Source: CBDFHF01 sp965247565
GTDB lineage: Bacteria; Pseudomonadota; Gammaproteobacteria; Methylococcales; Methylomonadaceae
Assembly (NCBI GenBank): GCA_965247565.1
Contig: CBDFHF010000003.1
Coordinates: 372,001-436,000, forward strand
Direction: 5' to 3'
DNA length: 64,000 bases
The position numbers and the translations under genes are program-made. Shown here in pieces: positions 1-9,487 of this stretch. The number at the start of each line of letters is the position of its first letter. The stretch's first letter is position 1. The notes beneath the pieces were generated by a model. It made no database searches. It was not told the origin of the DNA and saw only the letters and a list, made by a program, of their open reading frames with translations.

Positions 1-2
1 GC

Positions 3-1697
3 CCTAGAGCCTATCATACCTACGACGGCGTAATATACCTGCCTATTACTAAAAGCATTTTCATATGGGGTACAGTAGGATTTTGCCTAGGCGATATGAT
101 GGGTAGTGATGAAGTCGCTGAACTCATTCTTGAACCCACACCCAAATGGAAACTGCACCCCAAGGCAGCTCCTCTTAAAGGGTTTGCGCACACGGCTTTC
201 AATGACAAGAACGGAAAAGTATATATTTGGGAAGGAAGTCGGCAGGCTTATATAGTCGACCCGAAGACCCTGGATTATAGAGCATCAGGTGAAAGCACAG
301 CAGATTATGGTGGCGGTGCAAATATGATTTATGACCGAGATAGAAATGTACTATGGGCTATTACTGGGCTAGCTCTTTTCCAGTTTGTTCTCAGTCCTGA
401 GGGAGAAGTCTTGCAATTCAAACAAATTGTAGATGCAAAGCAATATCCAGCAGGATTGACAGGCTCTGATGGCTTAGCCCTAAGAAAAGGCAAATTGTAT
501 TTTTGGTCCGGAAACAATTCCGTTATCAAATATGATCCGGATAATAATAAATGGAGTACCTACTTACCGAAGAACGGCCCCACCAGAGTTAGTAGTAACG
601 GTATTTTCAGCAAATGGCACTACGTAGAAAAACAGGATGTATTTTTGGGTGTATCGAATCACAAGCAAGGCATGTGGGTATGGAAACCTTCCGAGGGAGA
701 AGGTCAATTGGATACCCGGCAAATTAAGCAATGTAAAGCTGGTGTAAAGACTTGTACGGAGCATAAGTCTATTGATGCTGCACTCGCAGATATTAATGCA
801 GGGTCGAGGCTAAGTTTTTCAGCGGGCTACTATAACGATAGTGCTATTGTTGCCGAAAAAAATCTAACCTTAATCGGCAGCCCAGAGGTGTTGATACAAG
901 GTATCACTTCTGGAAAGGCAACGTTCGTTGCGGTGGGTGATGACTTGTACTTCGAAAACTTCGATATTACTTTGCCGGTTGGTGCGGCTCAAGCCAATGA
1001 AGCCTGTTTCCGTGGTGAAGGTAAAAACCTTACTCTTAAAAAAATATATTGCCACGACATGCAAATGGGCGTCATTGGAGGCTCAGGTACGTTAACCATT
1101 GAGCAAAGCCGATTTGAAGACTCTGGTTTAAACGGTAATGCTGATCTTGGGCATATGGTTTACGCATGCTCAAATGACGAATGTCCTGAAGGAAGCTTGA
1201 TCATTCGTGACAGTAAATTCACAAGGATGGGCATTAACAAACCAGGACACGCAATTAAGAGTCGTGCACCGAAAAACTTGATCGAAAACGTTGTAATCTC
1301 AGGCTTAGACGCCCATTCAGGAAGAGCTATTGATATACCTCAGGGAGGTGACACCATAATAAGAAACTCAGTAATGCAAATCGGCGCAAACGGTGATAAC
1401 GAAGATTTCATCGCTATAGGGCTGGAATCGAAAAAATTTCCTCTACATGAAAACACCAAGACACTAATCGAAAATGTTATTGCTATTTGTGATCTAAAAG
1501 AACCCTGCGACTTTGTTCGTTACCTAGGCCCTGAGCCTATCTTAAAAAATGTCGTTTTAATAGGACAGTTCAGCTTTTATGATGATCTTTACCCCATATC
1601 AAGAGACGGAATTAAAATTTACCGAGACCGTGCCGAAGCGGGCTTGAAGCCTTATCCGTACGTTCCTGAAAAATGGGTACAAATCAAACCCCATTAG
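3..1697 (+). CDS. Large propeller / right-handed beta-helix protein, 5' end outside window
   Basis: The reading frame is open from base 3 to the stop at 1697 with no stop upstream, so the internal ATG at 96 is probably not the start and the gene begins before the window. 564 residues are visible. The first 200 or so carry short repeats like those of kelch or galactose-oxidase propellers (HTYDGVIYLP, KVYIWEGSRQAYIVDP, LYFWSGNNSVIKYDP). From about residue 255 the pattern changes to stacked strands with NLTLIGSP, NLTLKKIYCHD and LIIRDSKF, typical of right-handed parallel beta-helix (pectin-lyase-like) folds. Such proteins often bind or cut polysaccharide, but no catalytic residues are recognisable. 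An aquaglyceroporin gene follows on the same strand. The exact function and true N-terminus are unknown. Confidence 0.72.
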   Translation, partial: PRAYHTYDGVIYLPITKSIFIWGTVGFCLGDMMGSDEVAELILEPTPKWKLHPKAAPLKGFAHTAFNDKNGKVYIWEGSRQAYIVDPKTLDYRASGESTADYGGGANMIYDRDRNVLWAITGLALFQFVLSPEGEVLQFKQIVDAKQYPAGLTGSDGLALRKGKLYFWSGNNSVIKYDPDNNKWSTYLPKNGPTRVSSNGIFSKWHYVEKQDVFLGVSNHKQGMWVWKPSEGEGQLDTRQIKQCKAGVKTCTEHKSIDAALADINAGSRLSFSAGYYNDSAIVAEKNLTLIGSPEVLIQGITSGKATFVAVGDDLYFENFDITLPVGAAQANEACFRGEGKNLTLKKIYCHDMQMGVIGGSGTLTIEQSRFEDSGLNGNADLGHMVYACSNDECPEGSLIIRDSKFTRMGINKPGHAIKSRAPKNLIENVVISGLDAHSGRAIDIPQGGDTIIRNSVMQIGANGDNEDFIAIGLESKKFPLHENTKTLIENVIAICDLKEPCDFVRYLGPEPILKNVVLIGQFSFYDDLYPISRDGIKIYRDRAEAGLKPYPYVPEKWVQIKPH

Positions 1698-1795
1698 ACA
1701 AATAGGGTAAGAAGCTTATATGCATCGCTTATCTACTCTAGTTGACATGCTCTACTGGATCTGAATTTAAGGATGTCTCAGTGAGGGAAAGGATC

Positions 1796-2644
1796 ATGAA
1801 ATTAAGTGATGTAGCTTCAGATTTCGTGGGTGAATTTATTGGCACCGGTCTGCTCGTTTTTTTCGGCTGCGGATCAGTGCTTGTATCGGAGATTTATTCC
1901 GCATTTTCCGGCTTATTCCAAGTTGCTGCTATTTGGGGTATTGGTGTTACGCTTGCAATTTACGCAACCCGACATCTATCCTGCGCCCATCTAAACCCGG
2001 CGGTCAGCATTGCAATGGTGCTGGCGAAAAGAATGCGCATAAGGAAATTAGCCCCTTATTTTGCAGGGCAATTTCTAGGTGCTTTTGTTGCGGCAGCGAT
2101 TCTGTTTTTACTATTTTCATCAAGTATTGCCAGCTTCGAGGAAAGCAAGTCTATTAGCAGGGGTGAGCCTGAATCCATCAAAACCGCAATGTTGTTTGGG
2201 GAGTTCTACCCTAATCCAAGTAATAAGCCGCCAACAAAGGTGTCAACTGCTCAGGCGGCTTCTGCCGAGTGTGTAGGCACATTTCTACTGGTATTTCTGA
2301 TCTTTTCCTTGACAGAGGGCTGTAATATTGGTCGGCCTGATAATGCTTTTGCGCCAGTTTTCATCGGACTAACAGTCACTGTAATTATCTGCATTATCGC
2401 GCCGCTAACCCAAGCGGGACTCAATCCCGCCAGAGATTTTTCGCCTAGATTATTTAGCTATTTTGCAGGCTGGGGAAAAGCCGCCCACCCAGACAATAAT
2501 TTTGGTCTATTTGTTTACGGACTCTCGCCAGTGATAGGAGCTTCGTTAGCAGCACTATTCTTCACCCGGATTATTGAACCTATCTTTCTGACCAAGAACA
2601 ATGCTCAAACTTGCTGTTCAGAGCGTAACGAATATCAAGACTAG
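1796..2644 (+). CDS. MIP family channel, aquaglyceroporin type
   Basis: This 282-residue inner-membrane channel of the aquaporin/glycerol-facilitator family has both signature half-helix motifs, HLNPAVS near residue 68 and GLNPARDFSPR near residue 210. The Asp after the second NPAR is typical of glycerol facilitators (GlpF type) rather than strict water channels, so small uncharged solutes such as glycerol are likely cargo. Six hydrophobic segments are visible. The frame extends upstream to a TTG at 1742 and a GTG at 1781, but the ATG at 1796 is preceded by a good ribosome-binding site (AGGGAAAGG) and starts the conserved N-terminus, so it is preferred. No glycerol kinase or dehydrogenase lies nearby, so the physiological substrate is not set by context. 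Confidence 0.85.
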   Translation: MKLSDVASDFVGEFIGTGLLVFFGCGSVLVSEIYSAFSGLFQVAAIWGIGVTLAIYATRHLSCAHLNPAVSIAMVLAKRMRIRKLAPYFAGQFLGAFVAAAILFLLFSSSIASFEESKSISRGEPESIKTAMLFGEFYPNPSNKPPTKVSTAQAASAECVGTFLLVFLIFSLTEGCNIGRPDNAFAPVFIGLTVTVIICIIAPLTQAGLNPARDFSPRLFSYFAGWGKAAHPDNNFGLFVYGLSPVIGASLAALFFTRIIEPIFLTKNNAQTCCSERNEYQD

Positions 2645-2650
2645 AGTCTT

Positions 2651-3535
2651 TTACAAAAACAGCGCCTTAGCTAGCTCACGGGTTGAATCAAACTTGCTGA
2701 CAATGTGTTTAAACACCTGGTGTTGAGGCTGCTCACTGATACCTAATTGACCTATCTCCTCATTGTCAGGCATTTGTGCAGCCCCAAAGAATACCGCTGA
2801 GACCATTTTAGCCGCTGCCCCAACTAGCAATGCGGGAACAGAAGGAATTTCCTGGTATTCATCGTTGCGATGGTGCGCCATCACATCGATCAATTCATCA
2901 GGCATGTGCCATTGTTTACCTATCCAAGCGCCAACTAAACAATAGTCAATGCCAATACGTTGCACAAGAGCCTGATTAACCGTTAATGGTGACTCCATCG
3001 TGAGCTCTAACGCCAGTGCTGTTTCCTTAGCCAGATTATCTGCCAACCATAGCAAACCCATGTTATGAAGAATTCCGCCAGTTTGAGCGGTATACTCAAG
3101 ATCAGCAGCGAGCATCGCTTTATTAGGGAGATGATTTGCCAGCAGAGCAGCACCTTCCGCTACCAACATGGCGGTCGTCCAAAAACGGATTGGATCAAAA
3201 ACAGGACAGCGCGCAACATTGAAGGCAGAAGCAACAGCAATAGCAATGCTAACTCCCTTAACAACTGAGTTTCCGAGCCTGACGCACGCGGTTTCAATAC
3301 TAGTGATAGGGACGGCAGGACAGACCCAGGCAGAATTAGACAAAGCAATCAAGCGCGCAGCGATAACCGGATAGTGGTGCAACACAGAGGCTAGTTGCTT
3401 TGGAGTCATATCGTCATCAGCCAACGCCCGCATTAAAACATGAATGTTCATCGCCAATGGCGCTATGCGTACTTGTCCGTTAAATTTACTCAGAAATCCA
3501 GAGAGCAATTCATGCTCTGTATTAACTTGCTGCAT
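2651..3535 (-). CDS. HDOD domain protein, last gene of TonB-receptor/hybrid-kinase operon
   Basis: This cytoplasmic 294-residue protein consists largely of an HDOD domain (residues about 15-220), a degenerate HD-like domain found in bacterial signalling proteins. It has the typical LPxLPxxxxxL-like start (IAPLAMNIHVLMRAL), the 'Tpkqlasvlhhypviaarlialsns' type second helix region, and the later HNMGLLWL and AHHRNDEY segments. The start was set at the ATG at 3535, which follows GGGA at a suitable distance; a TTG at 3547 is the alternative. It lies immediately downstream of the giant hybrid kinase (the kinase stop at 3553 is 17 bases away), so it is probably cotranscribed and acts in the same pathway. 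HDOD proteins are linked to c-di-GMP and stress signalling, but the output here is unknown. Confidence 0.82.
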   Translation of the reverse strand: MQQVNTEHELLSGFLSKFNGQVRIAPLAMNIHVLMRALADDDMTPKQLASVLHHYPVIAARLIALSNSAWVCPAVPITSIETACVRLGNSVVKGVSIAIAVASAFNVARCPVFDPIRFWTTAMLVAEGAALLANHLPNKAMLAADLEYTAQTGGILHNMGLLWLADNLAKETALALELTMESPLTVNQALVQRIGIDYCLVGAWIGKQWHMPDELIDVMAHHRNDEYQEIPSVPALLVGAAAKMVSAVFFGAAQMPDNEEIGQLGISEQPQHQVFKHIVSKFDSTRELAKALFL

Positions 3536-3552
3536 GAAGTATCCCAAAAAAA

Positions 3553-6500
3553 TTAAGCATTATTCTGCTCTAGCGTGAAATCCATATCGATCAATGCGGG
3601 AATTTGCTCGCAAGGCACCGGACGACTGAATAAATATCCCTGGATGATATGACAACCCAGGCCATGCATAACCAATGCCTGCTCTTTAGTTTCTACCCCT
3701 TCCGCTACCAGGGTGTAATCGAGCGCATTAGCTAGACCGATAATAGTACCCAGCAATAAGGAGGTGTGAGTATTGGTCAACACATCATCCACAAATACCT
3801 TATCCACCTTCAGGCAATCCAAGGGCAACTGCTTTAGAGATGCCAGACAAGAGTACCCAGTGCCAAAGTCGTCAATAGCGATTTTTACACCCAAGGCTCT
3901 CAATTGGGTAAATACGGTGAGATAACCTTCTGTTTGCATAGCGCTTTCAGTAACTTCCAGTTCAAGATATTGTGCTGGAATACCGGTTTTTTCTAACAAA
4001 TCTTTTACTGTGCTGTATAAAGCCGGATCTTGAAAATGAGCTGGCGCTATATTTACCGCTACTTGCATAAACGGCAACCCTGCTTTATGCCATTGCAAAA
4101 TTTGTTGGCAAGCGGCCCGCAAGACCCAATTGCCCAAATCAGCAATTAAGCCTAAATGTTCTGCCAAAGGAATAAAATCACCCGGTGGAATCATGCCTTT
4201 TTCCGGATGTTGCCAGCGAATTAATGCTTCCATGCCAATCATTCGTCCGGTTTGCATGGATATTTGCGGTTGGTAATGTAATAAAAACTGATCCTGCTCA
4301 AACGCCTCGCGTAACATTTGTTCAGTTTCCAAACGTGTGATGGCCTGGCTAGCCATATCTTCAGAATAAAACACATACCGTTGTTTGCCGGCTTGCTTTG
4401 CCGCATACATAGCCGCATCGGCGGCTTTCATCAAATCAACTTCATTATTACCATCCCTCGGATAAATGGCGATACCGATACTGACCCGAGGCTTGATTTG
4501 ATGCTGTTCCAACTGCAATGCTTGATTAACTTTTTGTAGACAGCGGTCGGCTACTTCTGCAACCCCTTCTTCTCCGGCGATATTGTCCAGAATAATACAG
4601 AATTCATCACCGCCTAGTCTGGCCGCAAAATCATTATCACGCACGACAAATTTCAGGCGTTCGGCAATGGCTTTTAGAAAGTGATCACCTACATCATGCC
4701 CAAAACTGTCGTTAATATCTTTAAATCCATCCAGATCCAGAAACAAAAATGCAAACTTCTCGTGACGGCGATTAGCATTATTGATAAAAACTTCAATACG
4801 CTCGTGATAGTAAGCGCGGCTAGCCAAACCGGTTAAATTATCAAAATAAGCCAAACGATGAATTTGCTGCTCAGTTTGCTTCTTGTGGGTAATATCCTGA
4901 ACGGTACCGGTAATAATGGCATGATTGTTTTCGGTAATTGCTTCAATTTCCTGATGCACCGAAATAACACCCAGCTCGCCCACTTGCAAACGATATTCTG
5001 CATGCTGACTGGTTTCGCTATGTCCAGCACTGTTAATCGTTTTTCTGAACGACTCCTGATCCTCAGGGTGAATTAAAGCAATGAATCCTTCCAGAGAATT
5101 ATCGAAAGATTGCGGACTAATGTTGCACAAATTTGCCAGATGCTCGGAAATGTGAAATTGGTTACAAACTGCGTCCCAGGTCCAATAACCCAACCGGGCA
5201 ATGCGTTGTGCAGCGCTTAATCTGAATTTGCTGCTCCTCAACTCTGCCGTATTCTGGCTGGCTCTTAAAATAAACCATAACCGATGGATCAGGATCGGAT
5301 AATTGATGGGTTTGATGATGAAATCATTAGCGCCTTCTTCGAAGGCACGGTTTATAGAATCTATATCGCCTAGGCCGGTGGCCATAATAATAGGAATATC
5401 GGCCATATTGGCGACACCGCGCAGAAGTCGGCAAGCTTCAAAACCGTCCATACCCTCCATCACCGCATCTAAAATCACTAAATCCGGCGTTTGTTGGCTA
5501 ACTTTTTCAAGCGCCTGGTGGCCATTGGCCGCCTCCTCTACTAAAAAACCTGACGCAGTGAGGGCTACGTTAGTGATTAAACGAAAATTGCTGTCATCAT
5601 CTACCAACAGAATACGTTTACCTGTCAATTCTGGCTGGACTTTTTGATTTAAATTCTCAGAGCTATCCGGCACCGCGCTGTTAAACTCTCGGGTCAACGC
5701 CTCAATGACTTTAGGTAAATTTCTATCCATAGTCGCCAGCAGATCTGCCACACCATCGATATCGCCTTGTCTGGCCAGATTTTCAATAGCAGCGCAACCA
5801 TCGGCCAGATCCTGTGCGCCTAAATTGGCGCAAGCAGATTTAAAACTGTGTGCGGTTTTTCTTAGCGCATCACTATCCTGATTATCAAACTCGGTACGTA
5901 GTGTTTGCAGAGCCTCCGGGGCTGAACGCAAAAATATCCCGATAGCATTATTTAGCAAGGTTTCACCGCTGGACGTGGTGATTTGTCTTAAGTTTTCAAG
6001 AGCAACCGGATTTAGCACAATGCTGCGGCGCTCGGTGATATAAGGACTGGCGTGCTGATTTGTGTCAGTTGCTGGCGTAACGGGCAGAACGGTGGTCTGC
6101 TTATTCGGCACCCACGTATTTAAAACCTCTTGTAACTGTTTTTTGTTGAACGGTTTACTCAGATAACCGTCCATACCGACATCCAGACATTGTTCAACAA
6201 TGCCTTTTTGCACATCCGCTGTTAGAGCAATAATGGGTAGCCGGGAATGCCCTTCTAAAGCTTGTTCGCGCCGCCGAATGACGGTAGTAGCCTCAAAGCC
6301 ATCCATTTCAGGCATGTGGCAATCCATTAAAATCAAATCGTAGTGTTTTTCGGCACTGGCATTGACGGCTTCCAACCCATTATTAACCACTTCAACCTGG
6401 TAGCCCATCGCACGCAACATATACATGCCGACTTCCTGATTAATCGGCTGATCCTCTGCAATTAGAATAACACTTGTCGATGACTGATTCGCTTGAGTCA

Positions 6501-8532
6501 TGGTCAAGTTAGGCATATTTTCTGATCGAAGCTTAGCCTGTCCGAAGACTTTGAGCAGGCAAGCTAATAATTTTTGTTGGATAACCGGCTTGGTTAGAAA
6601 ATAACTGATTCCGTAATCCTGTTCTTTATTGGAATTTATAAAGACATTATCCGAACTCAACATGACCATAGGTATCGATGGAAAGCTTGGTTCTTCTTTG
6701 ATCGCTTTCGCTAATGCCAGACCATCCATTTCAGGCATGTGCCAATCCAGCAAGATCATTTGATAACGTTTATTTTGCAAAAGCGATGCCTGTAAATGTT
6801 CCAGTGCTTGCACACCACTGGCTACACACACGCACCTGACTCCCCAATAACTTAATTGGTCATGCAGAATTTCTCGATTGGTTGGGCTATCGTCTACAAC
6901 TAATATGTTGATACCTTGCAACACGCTGACGTCGGCCTTTTCAAGACGCTGCTGAGCGCTAAGCTCTAGTTTCAGGTCAAAGTAAAACCTGGAACCTTCT
7001 CCAACTTGACTATGCACTTGCAGTTGGCCACCCATTAACTCGACCAATTGTTTGGAGATAGTTAAGCCGAGGCCCGTGCCGCCGTAGCGCCGGGTAATTG
7101 AGCCATCTGCTTGGGTAAAACTTTCAAAAATAGCTTGTTGTTGCTGAGATTCAATCCCCGTCCCGGTATCGCTCACTTCAAATAATAAATGTTTTTGCCG
7201 ATCAACATCGCTTGGCAAGCGACTGACTTTGAGTTGCACCTCTCCAGCTTGAGTAAACTTAATAGCATTACCCAATAAATTTATTAACACCTGCCGCAAT
7301 CGTTCAGCATCGCCGCGCACAATACCGCTCAAATCCAACGGCAAGTTCAACACGAACTCAAGATTTTTGTGATGCGCTTGGCTGGCTAATATTTCAGCGG
7401 TTTCCTCCAACATGGCGCGCAAATCAAAGTCATTCAGATTTAATTGCAGTTTACCGGCTTCGATCTTAGAAAAATCCAGGATATTGTTGATAACGCCAAG
7501 CAACGACTCAGCGGATCTATAGGCTGTTTCAGCGAGATGTTTTTGCCGGGTCGTCAATTGCGTATTGATTAACAACTCGGTCATACCCAACACCCCATTC
7601 ATGGGCGTGCGGATTTCGTGACTCATTGTGGCTAAAAACTCACTTTTAGCTTTGCTGGCTGCTTGTGCCTGATCTGCCAGTTGATAAGCCTCAGCGGTTT
7701 TTTGTTGTAGATCATGAGTTCGCTGCGCAACCTGAACCTCTAAGGTTTCTCGTTGCTTGGCCGCTTGCAGCTGATAATGCGCCAACTCTTGGGACATACC
7801 GTTAAACTCATTAGCCAATTCAGCAAACTCATCATTTGAAGATAATTGCAATTGCTTGCCAAAATCTCCCTGAGAAATAGCATGTGTTGCCTGCACCAGC
7901 TGTTTAATAGGTTTAATGATTCGACGGGTTTGCCATAGAGTCAGCAAAATACCGACCGCAATAATCAACGGAGCAACCAGTAAAACCTGCAACATAAATT
8001 GCTGCGAATCCCGATAAATTCTTTCTTGGCTAAGCCCCAATTGAACATAACCAATTATCTCAGGCGCTTTATCAGCAGGTACCGCTTCCAAAAAACTCGG
8101 ATCAGCAGTCTGCGCCTGCATGTAGACAGGCGTAATAATATTGATATATTCCTTCTTGTCCCGTGTATCCGTAAAATAGTTGGTGCCTATTTGTTCCAGG
8201 ATATTGTCGTTGCGCATGCTGGGCAAGGCAGACAAATTCAGGTAGTTTTTCTCAACTAATGCTTGATGAGATTTGTTGCTGACCCGTACATAGGCAATAT
8301 CTGAATTTCCGGCCAAACTCTGCAGACCTTGTGCTATAGCCTGCTGATTTTCGGTATAGACGCCATACTCTATGTCCTTAGACAACATCGCCGCAATCTG
8401 CTCGCCTTGTTTGCTAAAACTACTAAACGCGTTCAGTTGGTGCTGCCAAATGATATAGCCCCCACTGACCAGCATGGTGAGCATAATCAAAAAAATAGTC
8501 AGTGCGTTAAATTTTGACGCTATCGATTTCAT
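3553..8532 (-). CDS. Hybrid sensor histidine kinase with three receiver domains, Hpt, PAS, GGDEF and EAL
   Basis: A 1659-residue inner-membrane signalling protein. Order: TM helix (~13-30), extracytoplasmic region (~31-180), TM helix (~182-200), HAMP (~200-253), coiled coil, HisKA with the H-box SHEIRTPMNG (His about 305), HATPase (~405-520, DTGTGI and GTGLGL), receiver 1 (Asp ~596), receiver 2 (Asp ~737), Hpt (AHSFKSACANLGA, His ~895), receiver 3 (Asp ~1022), PAS (~1105-1220), GGDEF (intact GGDEF ~1307-1311 with an RxxD inhibitory site five residues before it) and EAL (~1400-1650; EAL, DDFGTGYS and AEGVET present). All phosphorelay and catalytic residues seem intact, so it could both make and break c-di-GMP. 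It lies 12 bases downstream of a lone periplasmic binding protein gene, the probable sensor partner of the extracytoplasmic region. Direction of net c-di-GMP output cannot be read from sequence. Confidence 0.95.
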   Translation of the reverse strand: MKSIASKFNALTIFLIMLTMLVSGGYIIWQHQLNAFSSFSKQGEQIAAMLSKDIEYGVYTENQQAIAQGLQSLAGNSDIAYVRVSNKSHQALVEKNYLNLSALPSMRNDNILEQIGTNYFTDTRDKKEYINIITPVYMQAQTADPSFLEAVPADKAPEIIGYVQLGLSQERIYRDSQQFMLQVLLVAPLIIAVGILLTLWQTRRIIKPIKQLVQATHAISQGDFGKQLQLSSNDEFAELANEFNGMSQELAHYQLQAAKQRETLEVQVAQRTHDLQQKTAEAYQLADQAQAASKAKSEFLATMSHEIRTPMNGVLGMTELLINTQLTTRQKHLAETAYRSAESLLGVINNILDFSKIEAGKLQLNLNDFDLRAMLEETAEILASQAHHKNLEFVLNLPLDLSGIVRGDAERLRQVLINLLGNAIKFTQAGEVQLKVSRLPSDVDRQKHLLFEVSDTGTGIESQQQQAIFESFTQADGSITRRYGGTGLGLTISKQLVELMGGQLQVHSQVGEGSRFYFDLKLELSAQQRLEKADVSVLQGINILVVDDSPTNREILHDQLSYWGVRCVCVASGVQALEHLQASLLQNKRYQMILLDWHMPEMDGLALAKAIKEEPSFPSIPMVMLSSDNVFINSNKEQDYGISYFLTKPVIQQKLLACLLKVFGQAKLRSENMPNLTMTQANQSSTSVILIAEDQPINQEVGMYMLRAMGYQVEVVNNGLEAVNASAEKHYDLILMDCHMPEMDGFEATTVIRRREQALEGHSRLPIIALTADVQKGIVEQCLDVGMDGYLSKPFNKKQLQEVLNTWVPNKQTTVLPVTPATDTNQHASPYITERRSIVLNPVALENLRQITTSSGETLLNNAIGIFLRSAPEALQTLRTEFDNQDSDALRKTAHSFKSACANLGAQDLADGCAAIENLARQGDIDGVADLLATMDRNLPKVIEALTREFNSAVPDSSENLNQKVQPELTGKRILLVDDDSNFRLITNVALTASGFLVEEAANGHQALEKVSQQTPDLVILDAVMEGMDGFEACRLLRGVANMADIPIIMATGLGDIDSINRAFEEGANDFIIKPINYPILIHRLWFILRASQNTAELRSSKFRLSAAQRIARLGYWTWDAVCNQFHISEHLANLCNISPQSFDNSLEGFIALIHPEDQESFRKTINSAGHSETSQHAEYRLQVGELGVISVHQEIEAITENNHAIITGTVQDITHKKQTEQQIHRLAYFDNLTGLASRAYYHERIEVFINNANRRHEKFAFLFLDLDGFKDINDSFGHDVGDHFLKAIAERLKFVVRDNDFAARLGGDEFCIILDNIAGEEGVAEVADRCLQKVNQALQLEQHQIKPRVSIGIAIYPRDGNNEVDLMKAADAAMYAAKQAGKQRYVFYSEDMASQAITRLETEQMLREAFEQDQFLLHYQPQISMQTGRMIGMEALIRWQHPEKGMIPPGDFIPLAEHLGLIADLGNWVLRAACQQILQWHKAGLPFMQVAVNIAPAHFQDPALYSTVKDLLEKTGIPAQYLELEVTESAMQTEGYLTVFTQLRALGVKIAIDDFGTGYSCLASLKQLPLDCLKVDKVFVDDVLTNTHTSLLLGTIIGLANALDYTLVAEGVETKEQALVMHGLGCHIIQGYLFSRPVPCEQIPALIDMDFTLEQNNA

Positions 8533-8544
8533 GCAACGGTGACC

Positions 8545-9486
8545 TTATTCAAATAGTGCTTTGGCATTTGTCAGCAGGCTGTCTGGGATCTCTAAGTTCA
8601 TGTGTTCAGCAATTTTAATGTTAATTGCGTAAGTTAATTTTCGCGGCGTTTCCGGCGTTACATCGAGTATAGACTGCCCTTTCAATATTTTTTGAGATTG
8701 CAACGCACATTGTCGACCTAAGTCTTCGTAATCCCAGCTCAACGCATAGAAAGCGCCGGATTTAACCCATTGATCGGACAATCCAATTAGCGGCACTCGA
8801 TTTCTAAAAGACGCCAATAGCACTTCTTTAGCAGTTTTAGACGACATGGCAACCTCATCCGGAATGGCTAATAACACTTCAACATTCTTTGCTAATTGCT
8901 CCAGAGCACTTGGTAGCTGTTTTGGGGTTTCTACCGGAATGGCGATCAGTTCCAAACCATTTTGAGCCGCAGTCTTCTCCAGCGCTTGCAGCGTTTTGGT
9001 GTTTTCCGCAGGATTAAATAAAACCGCGACTCTGGATTGATTTGGAAAAAATTTCTTTAGCCATTGCATTTGGATATTAAATGGATAAGTCAGGCTGACA
9101 CCCGTCACATTTGAGCCAAATGCGTCATTTTTTAATACCAGCGTGCTTACAATGGGAATGGTTTGTGTGTTTTGCTTTGCCAAGGCTAGCGCCTCAGCTC
9201 CCAGCGCATAAATCAGATCCGGTTTGTGATCACGCATTTGCGTCTTGATCAACGAACTATCCGCCTTTATCTGGGCAACATTTAACTCTGTGTAAGTTGC
9301 TTGCAATTGCCCAGCTAACTGTGCTTTAAAACCATTGATTGCATCAGGATATGGACCATCACTGGCAGTGCTAATCATTAAAATTTGCCTCGTATTGTCG
9401 GCGACGGCAATAAAAGCCCAACAATACAGAAATACGGTGACAATAATCCGTCTGTTGAATTGCAGTTGGCTCGAGCTTCTTAACAT
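8545..9486 (-). CDS. Periplasmic binding protein of the ABC_sub_bind (PF04392) type, without ABC partner
   Basis: This 313-residue exported protein has an N-terminal signal peptide (hydrophobic RIIVTVFLYCWAFIAVA) followed by an ABC_sub_bind-like two-lobe fold: ILMISTASDGPYPDAINGF, DLIYALGAEALALAKQ, FGSNVTGVSLTYP, RVAVLFNPAENTKT and VEVLLAIPDEVAM. The family binds small ligands such as amino acids in known members. The ATG at 9486 directly follows the stop of the upstream TonB receptor (9488-9490); a GTG at 9501 would overlap it. No permease or ATPase gene is in the operon, whereas a kinase with an extracytoplasmic sensor region follows at once. This suggests the protein presents a ligand to the kinase rather than to a transporter (inference). 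Confidence 0.85.
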   Translation of the reverse strand: MLRSSSQLQFNRRIIVTVFLYCWAFIAVADNTRQILMISTASDGPYPDAINGFKAQLAGQLQATYTELNVAQIKADSSLIKTQMRDHKPDLIYALGAEALALAKQNTQTIPIVSTLVLKNDAFGSNVTGVSLTYPFNIQMQWLKKFFPNQSRVAVLFNPAENTKTLQALEKTAAQNGLELIAIPVETPKQLPSALEQLAKNVEVLLAIPDEVAMSSKTAKEVLLASFRNRVPLIGLSDQWVKSGAFYALSWDYEDLGRQCALQSQKILKGQSILDVTPETPRKLTYAINIKIAEHMNLEIPDSLLTNAKALFE

Positions 9487-9487
9487 A

